Shown one piece after another: positions 16,741 to 25,413 of a DNA stretch of 64,000 bases. The notes under the pieces are model-generated. The model saw only the letters and a list, made by a program, of their open reading frames with translations, was not told where the DNA came from and made no database searches. The position numbers and the translations under genes were made by a program. The stretch is taken from NCBI RefSeq assembly GCF_003234795.2, contig NZ_CP126268.1, positions 868,001 through 932,000 on the forward strand. The letters run 5' to 3'. The stretch comes from Curtobacterium sp. MCLR17_032 (GTDB lineage Bacteria; Actinomycetota; Actinomycetes; Actinomycetales; Microbacteriaceae). Position 1 is the first letter of the stretch, and each line of letters begins with the position of its first letter.

Positions 16741-17537
16741 CCGCCCCCGATCCGCAGACGGACGGCTGGACCGGGGTGCCGCCGCGGGCGACGACGTCGG
16801 TCGACGGCCTGGAGGCCCGGATCACCCCCGACGGGTCCGTGGACTCGGCAGATGGTGGCGCCGGTTCAGGTGCGGGCAGTGCTGGTGCGGGCAGTGCCGG
16901 TCCTGTCGGTCGTCCGGCTCCGCAGTACGGGGAGTACGCGCCCGAGGGGTGGGTCAACCCCGTCCTCGCCGAGCAGGAACGGCAGGAGCAGCGGGACCGC
17001 GAGCACGCCGCTGCCTCGGCGGTCGCCTCCGCCGCCCGCTCGAACGGCACGGCGGAGCGCACGAACCGGACGACGGCTCGCACGAACCGCACGGCGGAAC
17101 GAACGCCGCAGGGGGACCGTCGTGGGGCGCCGACCCCGCACGACGGCGCGCCGATCCGCCGACTCGGTGCCTCGCCGGTCGACCTGCTCCTGACCCTCGT
17201 GCTCCTGGCGATGGGCCTGGTCAGTGTCGTGCAGTCGCTGTCCATCGGCGCGGTCGCCTCCACCGTCCGGCAGACCCTCGAGACGAACTACACCGAACTG
17301 CAGGACCCCGGATCGCTGAACGGTGCCGCGATGATCAGCGCCGTCGGCATGCTCGTCGTGTTCGCCCTCGTGCTCTGGCGGTCCGTCGTCCGGCTCCGGG
17401 CCGGCAAGCGGACGTTCTGGGTGCCGCTCCTCGGCGGGGCCGTCGCGACGCTCTTCAGCTCGGTCGTGTTCGTCATCGTGGTGTTCCAGGACGACGGCTT
17501 CGTCGCCGCGATGATGCGTCAGGCCTCCGGCGGCTGA
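16737..17537 (+). CDS. DUF6264-type membrane protein
   Basis: A 266-residue protein starting at the ATGA overlap with ispH. The N-terminal 140 residues are disordered and repetitive: Gly/Ala/Ser repeats (GSAGAGSAG) and an Arg/Thr repeat ([16 protein letters not shown]). Three hydrophobic helices follow (about residues 147-165, 197-215, 227-250). Membrane proteins of this layout behind ispH are named DUF6264 from memory. Function unknown. The last 19 bases overlap the convergent acetyltransferase gene. Confidence 0.75.
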   Translation: MTAPDPQTDGWTGVPPRATTSVDGLEARITPDGSVDSADGGAGSGAGSAGAGSAGPVGRPAPQYGEYAPEGWVNPVLAEQERQEQRDREHAAASAVASAARSNGTAERTNRTTARTNRTAERTPQGDRRGAPTPHDGAPIRRLGASPVDLLLTLVLLAMGLVSVVQSLSIGAVASTVRQTLETNYTELQDPGSLNGAAMISAVGMLVVFALVLWRSVVRLRAGKRTFWVPLLGGAVATLFSSVVFVIVVFQDDGFVAAMMRQASGG

Positions 17538-18181
17538 CTTCCCGCCGGTGCCGGTTTCGGTGCCGGTGCCGTCGTCGGCCCTGGTGCGGCCTCGGGTTCG
17601 TGCGGCCGCCCGGTCCACTCGCGGGCGAGCACGGACATGACGACCTCGTCATGGAAGCGTCCGTCGTGGAACGTCGCGTCCCGGCGCACGCCCTCCTGGC
17701 GGTACCCGATCCTCCGGTAGACCGCCTGCGCTCGGTCGTTGAACGCGTGGACCCGGATCTCGATGCGGTTCAGGCCCATCTCTCGGAAGCCGTAGTCGGT
17801 GAGCACCCGGACGGCGTCGGTGCCGAAGCCCTGGCCGACGTGCTCCGAACCGATCATCACGGCGAGGGTCGCGGCCCGGACCGGCAGCGCCCCGCCGAAC
17901 AGGGTGACGTGTCCGACCAGCACGCCCGACTCCCGGTCCACGACGCTGAACCCGACGTCGCCGCTGCGCTCGCTGTTGCTCCACGACCGGAACATCTCCG
18001 TCACGGGCACGTCGGGCCGCGGACGCACGATCATCTGCTGCAGCACCGACCACTCCGGGTCCCGCCACCACCGGACGAGATCGGGCAGGTCGCGGTCCTC
18101 GAGCGCACGGAACCGGACCCGGTCGCCCTGCAGGAGCGTCGATCCGTACCGTCGGGCGTCAGCGCTGGTGGTCCAGGTCAT
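17519..18181 (-). CDS. GNAT-family N-acetyltransferase
   Basis: An acetyl-CoA-dependent acyltransferase of the RimJ/RimL type: RVRFRALEDRDLPDLVRWW at the start, central strand FSVVDRESGVLVGHVTL, the acetyl-CoA loop SEHVGQGFGTDAV and the late VYRRIGYRQEGVRRD. The family modifies protein N-termini, antibiotics or small amines, and the substrate here cannot be read. The C-terminal 25 residues are a Pro/Ala-rich tail that overlaps the convergent DUF6264 gene by 19 bases. 220 residues. Confidence 0.85.
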   Translation of the reverse strand: MTWTTSADARRYGSTLLQGDRVRFRALEDRDLPDLVRWWRDPEWSVLQQMIVRPRPDVPVTEMFRSWSNSERSGDVGFSVVDRESGVLVGHVTLFGGALPVRAATLAVMIGSEHVGQGFGTDAVRVLTDYGFREMGLNRIEIRVHAFNDRAQAVYRRIGYRQEGVRRDATFHDGRFHDEVVMSVLAREWTGRPHEPEAAPGPTTAPAPKPAPAGSQPPEA

Positions 18182-18208
18182 GCTCCGACCCTGGCACGTC
18201 CTCCGGGG

Positions 18209-19480
18209 TCAGGCCAGGAAGGCCGCGACCGCCGCGTGCAGGTCGGCCAGGTCGTCGACGTGCACGAGCTCGCGCACCGAGTGCATCGACAGCAGGCCGA
18301 CGCCGATGTCGATCGTCGGGATGCCCAGCCGGGTCGCCGCGATCGGCCCGATGGTCGAGCCGCCCGGGATCGTGTTCACGTTCACGAACGGCTGGTGGTC
18401 GACACCGGCCGTCTCACAGGCGGCAGCGAACACCGCGGTGCCCTTCGCCTCGGTCATGTACCGCTGGTTCGCGCTGATCTTCAGCAGCGGGCCACCGCCC
18501 GGTCGGGGTCGGTTCGTCGGGTCGTGCTTCTCGGTGTAGTTCGGGTGCACCAGGTGTCCGGCGTCACTGGAGAGCAGCCACGAGGCACGGAAGGCGCGGG
18601 CGGACTCGGAGCGGCTGGCACCGAGGCCCTCCTGCACGCGGGCCAGGACGTCCTCGAGGAACGGCCCACCCGCCCCCGACGGCGAGGACGAACCGATCTC
18701 CTCGTGGTCGAACGCCGCGAACACCGGGATGTGGTCGCCGTCGCCCGGGGCCTCGATCAGGCCGCGCAGTCCGGCGTGCACGCTCGTCAGGTTGTCCATC
18801 CGGCCGGAGGCCAGGAACGCCCGGTCGATGCCGATCCGCGACGGTGCCTGGGTGTCGGCGAAGAACAGGTCCCACGAGACGGCCGTCTCACCGAGGCGGG
18901 AGCGCAGCCACTCCATCGCGTCGCTGCCACCCGTGCCGACACCGGCGCTGCCGTCGGTCCCGACGATCGGCAGGGTGTGCCGCTGCTTGTCGAGGGCCGG
19001 GCCGTCGTTGACGCCCCGGTCGAGGTGGATCGCGAGGTTCGGGATCCGGGCGACCGCGTCGACGGTGTCGAACAGCGAGGTCGTGCCGTCGCGGTGGACG
19101 ACCCGGCCGGCGATGCGCAGGTCACGGTCGAACCACGTCGACAGGACCGGTCCGCCGTAGACCTCGACGTTGAGCTGCTCCCAGCCGCCGACGCGGACGG
19201 TCGGGTTCGGCTTGATGCGGAACCCGGGGGAGTCGGTGTGGGCACCGAGGATGCGGAACGGCGTCGTCGCCGACGCGCCCTCGGGCAGACGCCAAGCGAT
19301 CACCGCGCCGTCACGGACGACCACGTACGCGCCCGGCTCGGTCGGCCAGGCCTGGGTCTCGTCCAGGTCGGTGAACCCGGCGGCCACCAGGCGGTCACGG
19401 GCGACCGAGGCCGCGTGGAACGCGGTGGGTGACTCCGTGACGAAGTGGGCGAACTCGCTGGCGATGGCGTCGACGGTCAT
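18209..19480 (-). CDS. M18 family aminopeptidase
   Basis: A zinc-dependent cytosolic aminopeptidase of the ApeB/aspartyl aminopeptidase type, 423 residues. GAHTDSPGFRIKP gives the first zinc His and Asp, DHEEIGSSSPSGAGGPFLED gives the catalytic Glu pair, and the C-terminal IGVGLLSMHSVRELVHVDD gives the last zinc His. The N-terminal SPTAFHAA is also typical. The family trims N-terminal residues in peptide turnover. It lies downstream of fba on the same strand but is separated from it by a terminator palindrome. Confidence 0.93.
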   Translation of the reverse strand: MTVDAIASEFAHFVTESPTAFHAASVARDRLVAAGFTDLDETQAWPTEPGAYVVVRDGAVIAWRLPEGASATTPFRILGAHTDSPGFRIKPNPTVRVGGWEQLNVEVYGGPVLSTWFDRDLRIAGRVVHRDGTTSLFDTVDAVARIPNLAIHLDRGVNDGPALDKQRHTLPIVGTDGSAGVGTGGSDAMEWLRSRLGETAVSWDLFFADTQAPSRIGIDRAFLASGRMDNLTSVHAGLRGLIEAPGDGDHIPVFAAFDHEEIGSSSPSGAGGPFLEDVLARVQEGLGASRSESARAFRASWLLSSDAGHLVHPNYTEKHDPTNRPRPGGGPLLKISANQRYMTEAKGTAVFAAACETAGVDHQPFVNVNTIPGGSTIGPIAATRLGIPTIDIGVGLLSMHSVRELVHVDDLADLHAAVAAFLA

Positions 19481-19534
19481 CCGACCATCGTGGCACGTCG
19501 TCGCGGTCGGACGTGCCGTGGGCGTGCGCCCAGG

Positions 19535-19589
19535 CGGACGGGAGGCCCGGGGCGCGTCCGACGGACGCGACCCCGGGCCTCCCGTCCGG
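19535..19589. terminator. GGACGGGAGGC-family palindrome downstream of fba
   Basis: The 5' arm from 19535 and the 3' arm to 19589 pair over about 26 bases with one bulged base. It has the same outer stem as the other copies. It separates fba from the M18 gene. Confidence 0.75.
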
Positions 19590-19655
19590 TCTCAGTGCTG
19601 CATTGAACTCAGCGCTGCGCTGGTCTCAGTGCTGCGCTGGTCTCAGCTCTGGGAC
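19588..19655. repeat. 17-bp tandem repeats at the fba 3' end
   Basis: Four 17-base units start at 19588, 19605, 19622 and 19639, with the shared core CTCAG.GCTGCG. The last, most diverged unit contains the fba stop codon. Confidence 0.6.
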
Positions 19656-20671
19656 TGTCCCGCGGACCCGAGGACCTTCGTGGCCTCGACGACACGAGCG
19701 GCCATCGCGGACTCGGCGACCTTGCCCCAGGCACGCGGGTCGTACTGCTTCTTGTTGCCGACCTCGCCGTCGAGCTTCAGGACGCCCTCGTAGTTCGAGA
19801 ACATCGAGCCGGCGATCGAGCGGGTGAACGCGTACTGCGTGTCCGTGTCGATGTTCATCTTGATGACGCCGTTGCGGACGGCCTCGTGGATCTCGTCGTC
19901 GGTCGAGCCGGAGCCGCCGTGGAAGACGAGGTCGAGCGGGTTCTGACCGGTGCCGTGCTTCTGCGCGATGGCGTCCTGGATCTCGCCGAGGAGCTCGGGA
20001 CGCAGCTTGACGTTGCCCGGCTTGTAGACGCCGTGCACGTTGCCGAACGTCAGCGCGGCGATCCAGCGGCCGTGGTCGCCCATGCCGAGTGCCTCGACCA
20101 CGCGCTCGACGTCGTTCGGGGTCGTGTAGAGGGCGTCGTTCGTGCCCTCGTGCTGCACGCCGTCCTCTTCGCCACCGACGACGCCGATCTCGACCTCGAG
20201 GATGGCGTTGATGTTGCGCGTCTTCTCGATCATCGTCTTGGCGATCTCGATGTTCTCGTCGAGCGGCACGGCCGAGCCGTCCCACATGTGCGACTGGAAG
20301 ATCGGGTTGCGGCCCTGACGGACCTCTTCCTCGCTGGCCGCGATGAGCGGCAGGACGAAGCCGTCGAGCGCGTCCTTCGGGCAGTGGTCCGTGTGCAGCG
20401 CGACGGTGATCGGGTAGTTCTTCGCGACCTCGTGCGCGAAGGCCGCCATCGCGAGGGCACCGGCGGCGCGGTTCTTCACGGTCTGGCCGGCGAAGTAGTC
20501 GGCACCGCCGGTCGTGACCTGGATGATGCCGTCGGAGCCCGCCTCGGTCAGCCCCTGGAGGACCGCGTTGATGGTCTGCGAGGACGACACGTTGACCGCG
20601 GGGTAGGCGAACTTCCCGGCCTTCGCGCGGTCGATCATCTCGGCGTACTGTTCCGGCGTTGCGATGGGCAC
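19643..20671 (-). CDS. fba: Class II fructose-bisphosphate aldolase
   Basis: A zinc aldolase of glycolysis and gluconeogenesis, cleaving fructose 1,6-bisphosphate to DHAP and glyceraldehyde 3-phosphate. ALHTDHCPKD holds the metal His and catalytic Asp, EVEIGVVGGEEDG holds the metal Glu, and LVFHGGSGS holds the last metal His and phosphate loop. At 342 residues it is the standard long actinobacterial form. ATG 20671 follows AAGGAGAT. Its C-terminus (GSAGQSQS) lies within a run of 17-base repeats. It is divergent from glpX, the opposing gluconeogenic step. Confidence 0.96.
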   Translation of the reverse strand: MPIATPEQYAEMIDRAKAGKFAYPAVNVSSSQTINAVLQGLTEAGSDGIIQVTTGGADYFAGQTVKNRAAGALAMAAFAHEVAKNYPITVALHTDHCPKDALDGFVLPLIAASEEEVRQGRNPIFQSHMWDGSAVPLDENIEIAKTMIEKTRNINAILEVEIGVVGGEEDGVQHEGTNDALYTTPNDVERVVEALGMGDHGRWIAALTFGNVHGVYKPGNVKLRPELLGEIQDAIAQKHGTGQNPLDLVFHGGSGSTDDEIHEAVRNGVIKMNIDTDTQYAFTRSIAGSMFSNYEGVLKLDGEVGNKKQYDPRAWGKVAESAMAARVVEATKVLGSAGQSQS

Positions 20672-20814
20672 TGGGATCTCCTTCGACTTCTTCGGTGATG
20701 TCCTGTTCGATGCTAGTCAGGGCCGGTCGGTGCGCGTTCGGTGTCGCGGGTGCCTGTGGACGGATCACGTTCTGCACATCCGTCCGCCGGGGAAGCCGGA
20801 CGGTCGGCGCTCGG

Positions 20815-20820
20815 TACGCT
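20815..20820 (+). promoter_or_regulatory. Leaderless -10 box (TACGCT) for glpX
   Basis: TACGCT followed by GGGGGGT and GTG at 20828. The G-run could also act as a ribosome-binding site but would touch the start codon. Confidence 0.6.
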
Positions 20821-20827
20821 GGGGGGT

Positions 20828-21817
20828 GTGACTCCCACGACTGAGACCGGCTCCCTGTTCCTCCAGCCCGACCGCAACCTCGCGCTCGAGCTCGTCCGCG
20901 CGACGGAGGCTGCCGCGATCCGTGCCCAGCCGTGGGTCGGCCGGGGTGAGAAGAACCTCGCCGACGGCGCCGCGGTGGACGCGATGCGCAAGTTCCTCGG
21001 CACCGTGAACTTCGACGGCGTGGTCGTCATCGGCGAGGGCGAGAAGGACAACGCCCCGATGCTCTACAACGGCGAGCACGTCGGCAACGGCCACGGCCCG
21101 GCCTGCGACATCGCGGTCGACCCGATCGACGGCACCTCGCTCACCGCCGCCGGCCGCCAGAACGCCATCTCGGTCATGGCCGTGTCCGACCGCGGCTCGA
21201 TGTACGACCCGTCCGCCGTCTTCTACATGGACAAGATCGCCGCGGGCCCCGAGGGTCGCGGTGTCCTGGACCTCGACAAGCCGATCGGCGACAACATCCG
21301 TGCGCTGGCGAAGGCCAAGGGCAAGGACCTCGAGGACATGGTCGTCGCCGTGCTCGACCGTCCGCGTCACGACGAACTCATCCGCGCCATCCGCGCGACG
21401 GGTGCCGGCACCCGACTGCTCCTCGACGGTGACGTCGCCGGCGGCATCGCGGCGGCACTCCCCGGCTCGGCCATCGACATGTGCGTCGGCGTCGGCGGCA
21501 CCCCGGAGGGCATCATCACCGCGTGTGCGATCAAGGCGCTCGGTGGGGTCCTGCTCGGCAAGCTGCAGCCGAAGGACGACGAAGAGCGCGAGCGTGCCAT
21601 CGCCGCCGGCCACGACCTGGACAAGGTCCTCGACCAGGACGACCTGGTGACCGGCGACAACACGTTCTTCGTCGCCACCGGTGTCACCGACGGCGTGCTC
21701 GTCGACGGTGTCCGTCGGTCGCGGGGCGTGATCCACACCGACTCGCTCGTGCTGCGGTCGCGCTCGAACACCATCCGTCGCATCCAGGCGGACCACCGCG
21801 CCGAGAAGTGGTTCTGA
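20828..21817 (+). CDS. glpX: Class II fructose-1,6-bisphosphatase
   Basis: The gluconeogenic phosphatase converting fructose 1,6-bisphosphate to fructose 6-phosphate, 329 residues. Metal ligands lie in [11 protein letters not shown] (about residues 60-70) and [10 protein letters not shown] (about residues 98-107). The glycine-rich GVGGTPEGI loop and a terminal [13 protein letters not shown] are typical. GTG 20828 is set by the leaderless -10 spacing; an in-frame ATG upstream at 20741 would lie in the shared promoter region. It stands back to back with fba. Confidence 0.95.
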   Translation: MTPTTETGSLFLQPDRNLALELVRATEAAAIRAQPWVGRGEKNLADGAAVDAMRKFLGTVNFDGVVVIGEGEKDNAPMLYNGEHVGNGHGPACDIAVDPIDGTSLTAAGRQNAISVMAVSDRGSMYDPSAVFYMDKIAAGPEGRGVLDLDKPIGDNIRALAKAKGKDLEDMVVAVLDRPRHDELIRAIRATGAGTRLLLDGDVAGGIAAALPGSAIDMCVGVGGTPEGIITACAIKALGGVLLGKLQPKDDEERERAIAAGHDLDKVLDQDDLVTGDNTFFVATGVTDGVLVDGVRRSRGVIHTDSLVLRSRSNTIRRIQADHRAEKWF

Positions 21818-21868
21818 TCCGCTGAGCTGACGGCGCCCGGCACCCGGCACGCGGTGCCGATCGGCTGC

Positions 21869-21928
21869 GCACAACAGAAACCCGCTCGAACCACGGCATC
21901 CCGTGGTTCGGGCGGGTTTCTGTTGTGC
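21869..21928. repeat. GCACAAC-family palindrome, copy 3
   Basis: 28-base arms (21869-21896, 21901-21928) pair throughout with one G.U pair around a CATC loop. Compared with copies 1 and 2 the stem changes to CAGAAACCCGC, with matching changes on the other arm. It sits between convergent glpX and rmuC. Confidence 0.85.
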
Positions 21929-21959
21929 GGGACCCGCTGACGCAGCGGGGCGGCCGCGC

Positions 21960-23219
21960 TCAGTCCTCGGTCGCGCTGACGAGCTCCGGCGCGATCAGCA
22001 GCCGCGGCTCGTCCTCGATGCTCGCCGGGTCCGCGATCACCTTCGACTCGTCGAGCAGCGACAGCCGCCGTGCACTCGGCAGCACCTGCCGCTCGAGCGA
22101 CCCCACGAAGCGGTTGTAGTCGACGACGCTGCCCCGGATCGAGCGGCCGAGCTTGTCCACGTGAGTGGCCATCGTCGCCAGGCGACCGTGCAGTTCGCGG
22201 GAGATCGTGAAGAGCTCACGCGCTTCCTGCGTGACGACGTCCTGCTGCCACGAGAACGCGACGGTCTTCAGCACCGACCACAGCGTGACGGGGGAGGCGA
22301 GCGCCACACGCTTCCGGAACGCGTGGTCGAGCAGCCCCGGATCGGCGGCGAGGGCGCTGGCGATGAGCGACTCGGACGGGATGAACGCGACCGTCAGCTC
22401 CGGTGAGGCGTCGTAGCCGGACCAGTACTCCCGCGCAGCCAGGGCGTCGACGTGCGCCCGGAGCGCCTTGACGTGCTGCGCCATGAGCTGCTCACGACGC
22501 GCGGCTTCGGCCCCGGTGGCGCTCGCCGGGATCTCGGAGGCCTGCAGGTACGCGGCGAACGGCACCTTCGCGTCGACGGCGATCGACTTGCCGCCGGGCA
22601 GGTGCACGATCATGTCCGGACGAGCGGCGCCGGCGGAGGTCGTCACGGCGGACTGCACGTCGAAGTCGACGCGTTCGAGCAGTCCTGCGGCCTCGACCAC
22701 GTTGCGCAGCTGCGTCTCGCCCCAGACCCCGCGCGTGCTGTTCGACGACAGGGCACCGGCGAGCGTCTCGGCCGTGGCGCGGAGACGCTCTTCCGATTCG
22801 GCCGCGGACCGGAGCTGGGCGGAGATCGCGCCGTACTGCTCGCTGCGGGACCGTTCGAGTTCCGCGATCTTCTCGCGCATGACCTGCAGGGTGTCGGCGA
22901 CCGGGCTCAGTGCCGTCAGGACCTTCGATTCGTCCTGCGCCCGAGCGGACTCTGCGCCGTGCAGACGCTGCACCAGGTGCTCGAGCTCGGCTGCGCGGCG
23001 TTCGAGGGAGTCGACCTGCCGGCGGTACTGCGTGTCCTGCGCGTCGAGCCGTCCGTCGGCGTCGTTCCGTGACTCCTCGAGCTGGGACCGGAGCGCCTCG
23101 GCCGTGGCTCGGGCGACCGCGGCGTCGACCCCGGCGCGGGACTTGGCGAGTGTCCACGCGACGAGTGCGCCGACGAGGGCGCCGAGCACGAGGCCGATGA
23201 CCAGGGCGAGGATCTGCAT
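21960..23219 (-). CDS. rmuC: DNA recombination protein RmuC
   Basis: A predicted nuclease-fold protein that limits recombination between inverted repeats. It has an N-terminal transmembrane helix (residues 4-24, LALVIGLVLGALVGALVAWT), a long coiled coil (about residues 30-150), and the RmuC domain with GVWGETQLRNVVEAAGL, the PD-(D/E)XK-like LPGGKSIAVDAKVPF and WSVLKTVAFSWQQ. ATG 23219, 419 residues. It is divergent from the inositol operon. Its presence next to a region rich in long inverted repeats is probably coincidence. Confidence 0.93.
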   Translation of the reverse strand: MQILALVIGLVLGALVGALVAWTLAKSRAGVDAAVARATAEALRSQLEESRNDADGRLDAQDTQYRRQVDSLERRAAELEHLVQRLHGAESARAQDESKVLTALSPVADTLQVMREKIAELERSRSEQYGAISAQLRSAAESEERLRATAETLAGALSSNSTRGVWGETQLRNVVEAAGLLERVDFDVQSAVTTSAGAARPDMIVHLPGGKSIAVDAKVPFAAYLQASEIPASATGAEAARREQLMAQHVKALRAHVDALAAREYWSGYDASPELTVAFIPSESLIASALAADPGLLDHAFRKRVALASPVTLWSVLKTVAFSWQQDVVTQEARELFTISRELHGRLATMATHVDKLGRSIRGSVVDYNRFVGSLERQVLPSARRLSLLDESKVIADPASIEDEPRLLIAPELVSATED

Positions 23220-23315
23220 GACGCGACCCTGGCAGGACCCACCGACACCGCGCCTCCCGTCCGTGACCGCGCCGAGCGGGGACAGACCACCGCGCCAGGA
23301 CGGCCGATCGAACCA

Positions 23316-23325
23316 TGTCATGACA
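23316..23325. promoter_or_regulatory. IolR-type operator in the iolC promoter
   Basis: TGTCATGACA, extended to the perfect 12-bp palindrome ATGTCATGACAT at 23315-23326. It overlaps the likely -35 box (ATGACA, 23320-23325), so binding would block RNA polymerase. It matches the C. glutamicum IolR consensus KGWCHTRACA as I remember it. Confidence 0.75.
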
Positions 23326-23348
23326 TTAGGCCAAGCGTCGTGTACAGT
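23320..23348 (+). promoter_or_regulatory. Promoter of the inositol operon
   Basis: -35 ATGACA (23320-23325), 17-base spacer, -10 TACAGT (23343-23348). The leader is about 40 bases, with GGAAGG before the iolC ATG. Confidence 0.7.
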
Positions 23349-23393
23349 CGTGCTCGTCCGACGATGAAGCCGCACGGAAGGTCCTGCTGTCGC

Positions 23394-24431
23394 ATGACGA
23401 TCGAAGCACCGCACGCCTACGACGTGATCACGATGGGACGCGTCAGCGTCGACATCTACCCGCAGCAGACCGGCCCCCTCGAAGACGTCGAGACGTTCTC
23501 GAAGTCAGTGGGTGGCAGTGCCACGAACGTCGCGATCGCGGCGGCCCGGCACGGTGCCGACACCGCCGTCATCACCCGCACCGGCAACGACCCGTTCGGC
23601 CGGTACATCGCCCGGACGCTCCCCGAGTTCGGCGTCGCCAACGACTTCGTCGCCACGGTCGACGGCCTGAACACGCCGGTCGCGTTCTGCGAGGTCTTCC
23701 CGCCGGACGACTTCCCGCTGTACTTCTACCGCGCTCCGAAGGCGCCGGACCTGATGATCACGGCGAAGAGCCTGCCGCTGCACGAGATCGAACGTTCCCG
23801 CGTCTTCTGGACCACCGTCACCGGGCTCAGCGAAGAGCCGAGCCGGACCGCGCACCACGTCGCCTACGCGGCCCGGAGTGCCTCCGAGCACGCCACCAAG
23901 GTGCACACCGTGCTGGACCTGGACTACCGCTCGATGTTCTGGTCGACGCCCGCCGCCGCGACCCGCGAGGTCGCCGTCGCCCTCGAGCACGCGACCGTCG
24001 CGGTCGGCAACCGCGAGGAGTGCGAGGTCGCCGTCGGCGAGACCGACCCGGTGCGCGCCGCCGACGCGCTGCTGGAGCGCGGGGTCGAGATCGCGATCGT
24101 CAAGCAGGGACCGAAGGGCGTGCTGGCGAAGACCCGTGACGAGTTCGTCGAGGTCCGCCCGCACCGCGTCGACGTGGTCAACGGCCTCGGTTCCGGCGAC
24201 GGGTTCGGCGGGGCGCTCACGCACGGGCTGCTGCAGGGCTGGGGACTCGAGCGGGTCCTGTCGTTCGCCAACGCGGCCGGCGCGATCGTCGCCACCCGCT
24301 TCGAGTGCTCGACGGCGATGCCGACGAGCGACGAGATCGACGCCTTCCTGCGGAGCAACCCGACGCAGGGCCCGGCGACCGAGGGGACCGACACCGAGGG
24401 AACCAACGCCGAGGAGGCGCTCCATGCCTGA
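23394..24431 (+). CDS. iolC: 5-dehydro-2-deoxygluconokinase
   Basis: A PfkB/ribokinase-family sugar kinase that phosphorylates 5-dehydro-2-deoxy-D-gluconate in inositol breakdown. GGSATNVAIAAARHG is the first PfkB signature (about residue 40). NGLGSGDGFGGALTHG near residue 265 holds the catalytic Asp and anion hole. The last 25 residues are a Thr/Glu-rich tail. ATG 23394 is chosen because the family N-terminus (YDVITMGRVSVDI) follows directly and GGAAGG lies about 12 bases upstream. First gene of the operon; overlaps the next by eight bases. Confidence 0.93.
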   Translation: MTIEAPHAYDVITMGRVSVDIYPQQTGPLEDVETFSKSVGGSATNVAIAAARHGADTAVITRTGNDPFGRYIARTLPEFGVANDFVATVDGLNTPVAFCEVFPPDDFPLYFYRAPKAPDLMITAKSLPLHEIERSRVFWTTVTGLSEEPSRTAHHVAYAARSASEHATKVHTVLDLDYRSMFWSTPAAATREVAVALEHATVAVGNREECEVAVGETDPVRAADALLERGVEIAIVKQGPKGVLAKTRDEFVEVRPHRVDVVNGLGSGDGFGGALTHGLLQGWGLERVLSFANAAGAIVATRFECSTAMPTSDEIDAFLRSNPTQGPATEGTDTEGTNAEEALHA

Positions 24432-25413
24432 GCTGACCAGTTCCGACTTCGACCGCCTGCGCGACACCCGCGCTGGTCACCCCGAGCGGATCGCCTCGGT
24501 CCTCGCCTCGCGACGGAGGCGCCCCCTCCTGGGCGAGGACGGCAAGCTCTTCATCGTGGCTGCGGACCACCCCGCCCGTGGTGCCCTCGCGGTGCGGGAC
24601 GACCCGTCCGCGATGGCGAACCGCTACGACCTGTTGGAACGACTCGTCGTCGCCCTCGGTCGACCCGGTGTCGACGGGGTGCTCGGGACGCCCGACATCC
24701 TCGAGGACCTGGCGCTCCTCGGCGCGCTCGACGACAAGGTGGTCGTCGGCTCGATGAACCGGGGTGGACTCCGCGGTGCGGCGTTCGAGATGGACGACCG
24801 GTACACGGCGTACTCGGCCGCGTCGATCGCCGACTCCGGGTTCGACTTCGCGAAGCTGCTCATCCGCGTGGCCCTGTCCGACGCCGGGACTGCCCCGACG
24901 CTCGAGGCCACCGCCAAGGCCGTGACCGAGGCCGCCGCGCGCCGGCTGCCGATCATGCTCGAACCGTTCATGTCCGAGCACCGCGACGGCAGCGTCGTGA
25001 ACGACCTGTCGGCCGAGGCCGTGATCACGTCGATGGCGATCGCGGCGGGCCTGGGGGAGTCGAGCGCCTACAGCTGGTTGAAGATCCCCGTCGTCGACGA
25101 CATGGAGCGCGTGATGGCCGCGACGACGCTGCCGACGCTCCTGCTCGGCGGCGACCCGGCGTCCCGTCCGCTCGAGACGTACGCCAAGTGGGCCGATGCC
25201 CTCGCGCTGCCGGGCGTCCGTGGGCTCGTCGTCGGTCGGACCCTCCTCTACCCGTCGGACGACGACGTGGCGGGTGCGGTCGACGTGGCCGCGGGGCTCG
25301 TCCACAGGGGGACGCCCTCCCGCGATCTGTCCACCGACCTGCACGACGCCACCACGGGCCCCGTCGGCTCCGCGAGTATGAACGAGCCCGTCTCGGAAGG
25401 AAGCAACGCATGA
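24424..25413 (+). CDS. Cgl0159-type (beta/alpha)8-barrel protein, candidate inositol-pathway aldolase
   Basis: A 329-residue protein of the DeoC/LacD-like aldolase barrel type known in actinobacterial inositol clusters as the Cgl0159 family. Barrel strands are readable: KLFIVAADHPARG, KVVVGSMNRGG, FDFAKLLIRV, IMLEPFMSE, SAYSWLKIPV and TLLLGG. Lys in FAKLLIRV or WLKIPV would be the Schiff-base candidate. The operon otherwise lacks an iolJ, so this is the natural candidate for cleaving the iolC product into DHAP and malonate semialdehyde; that is inference. Overlaps both neighbours. Confidence 0.82.
   Translation: MPELTSSDFDRLRDTRAGHPERIASVLASRRRRPLLGEDGKLFIVAADHPARGALAVRDDPSAMANRYDLLERLVVALGRPGVDGVLGTPDILEDLALLGALDDKVVVGSMNRGGLRGAAFEMDDRYTAYSAASIADSGFDFAKLLIRVALSDAGTAPTLEATAKAVTEAAARRLPIMLEPFMSEHRDGSVVNDLSAEAVITSMAIAAGLGESSAYSWLKIPVVDDMERVMAATTLPTLLLGGDPASRPLETYAKWADALALPGVRGLVVGRTLLYPSDDDVAGAVDVAAGLVHRGTPSRDLSTDLHDATTGPVGSASMNEPVSEGSNA

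Noticed and set aside
23340..23393. Longer N-terminus for iolC
   Set aside because: The extra residues start inside the -10 region of the operon promoter.
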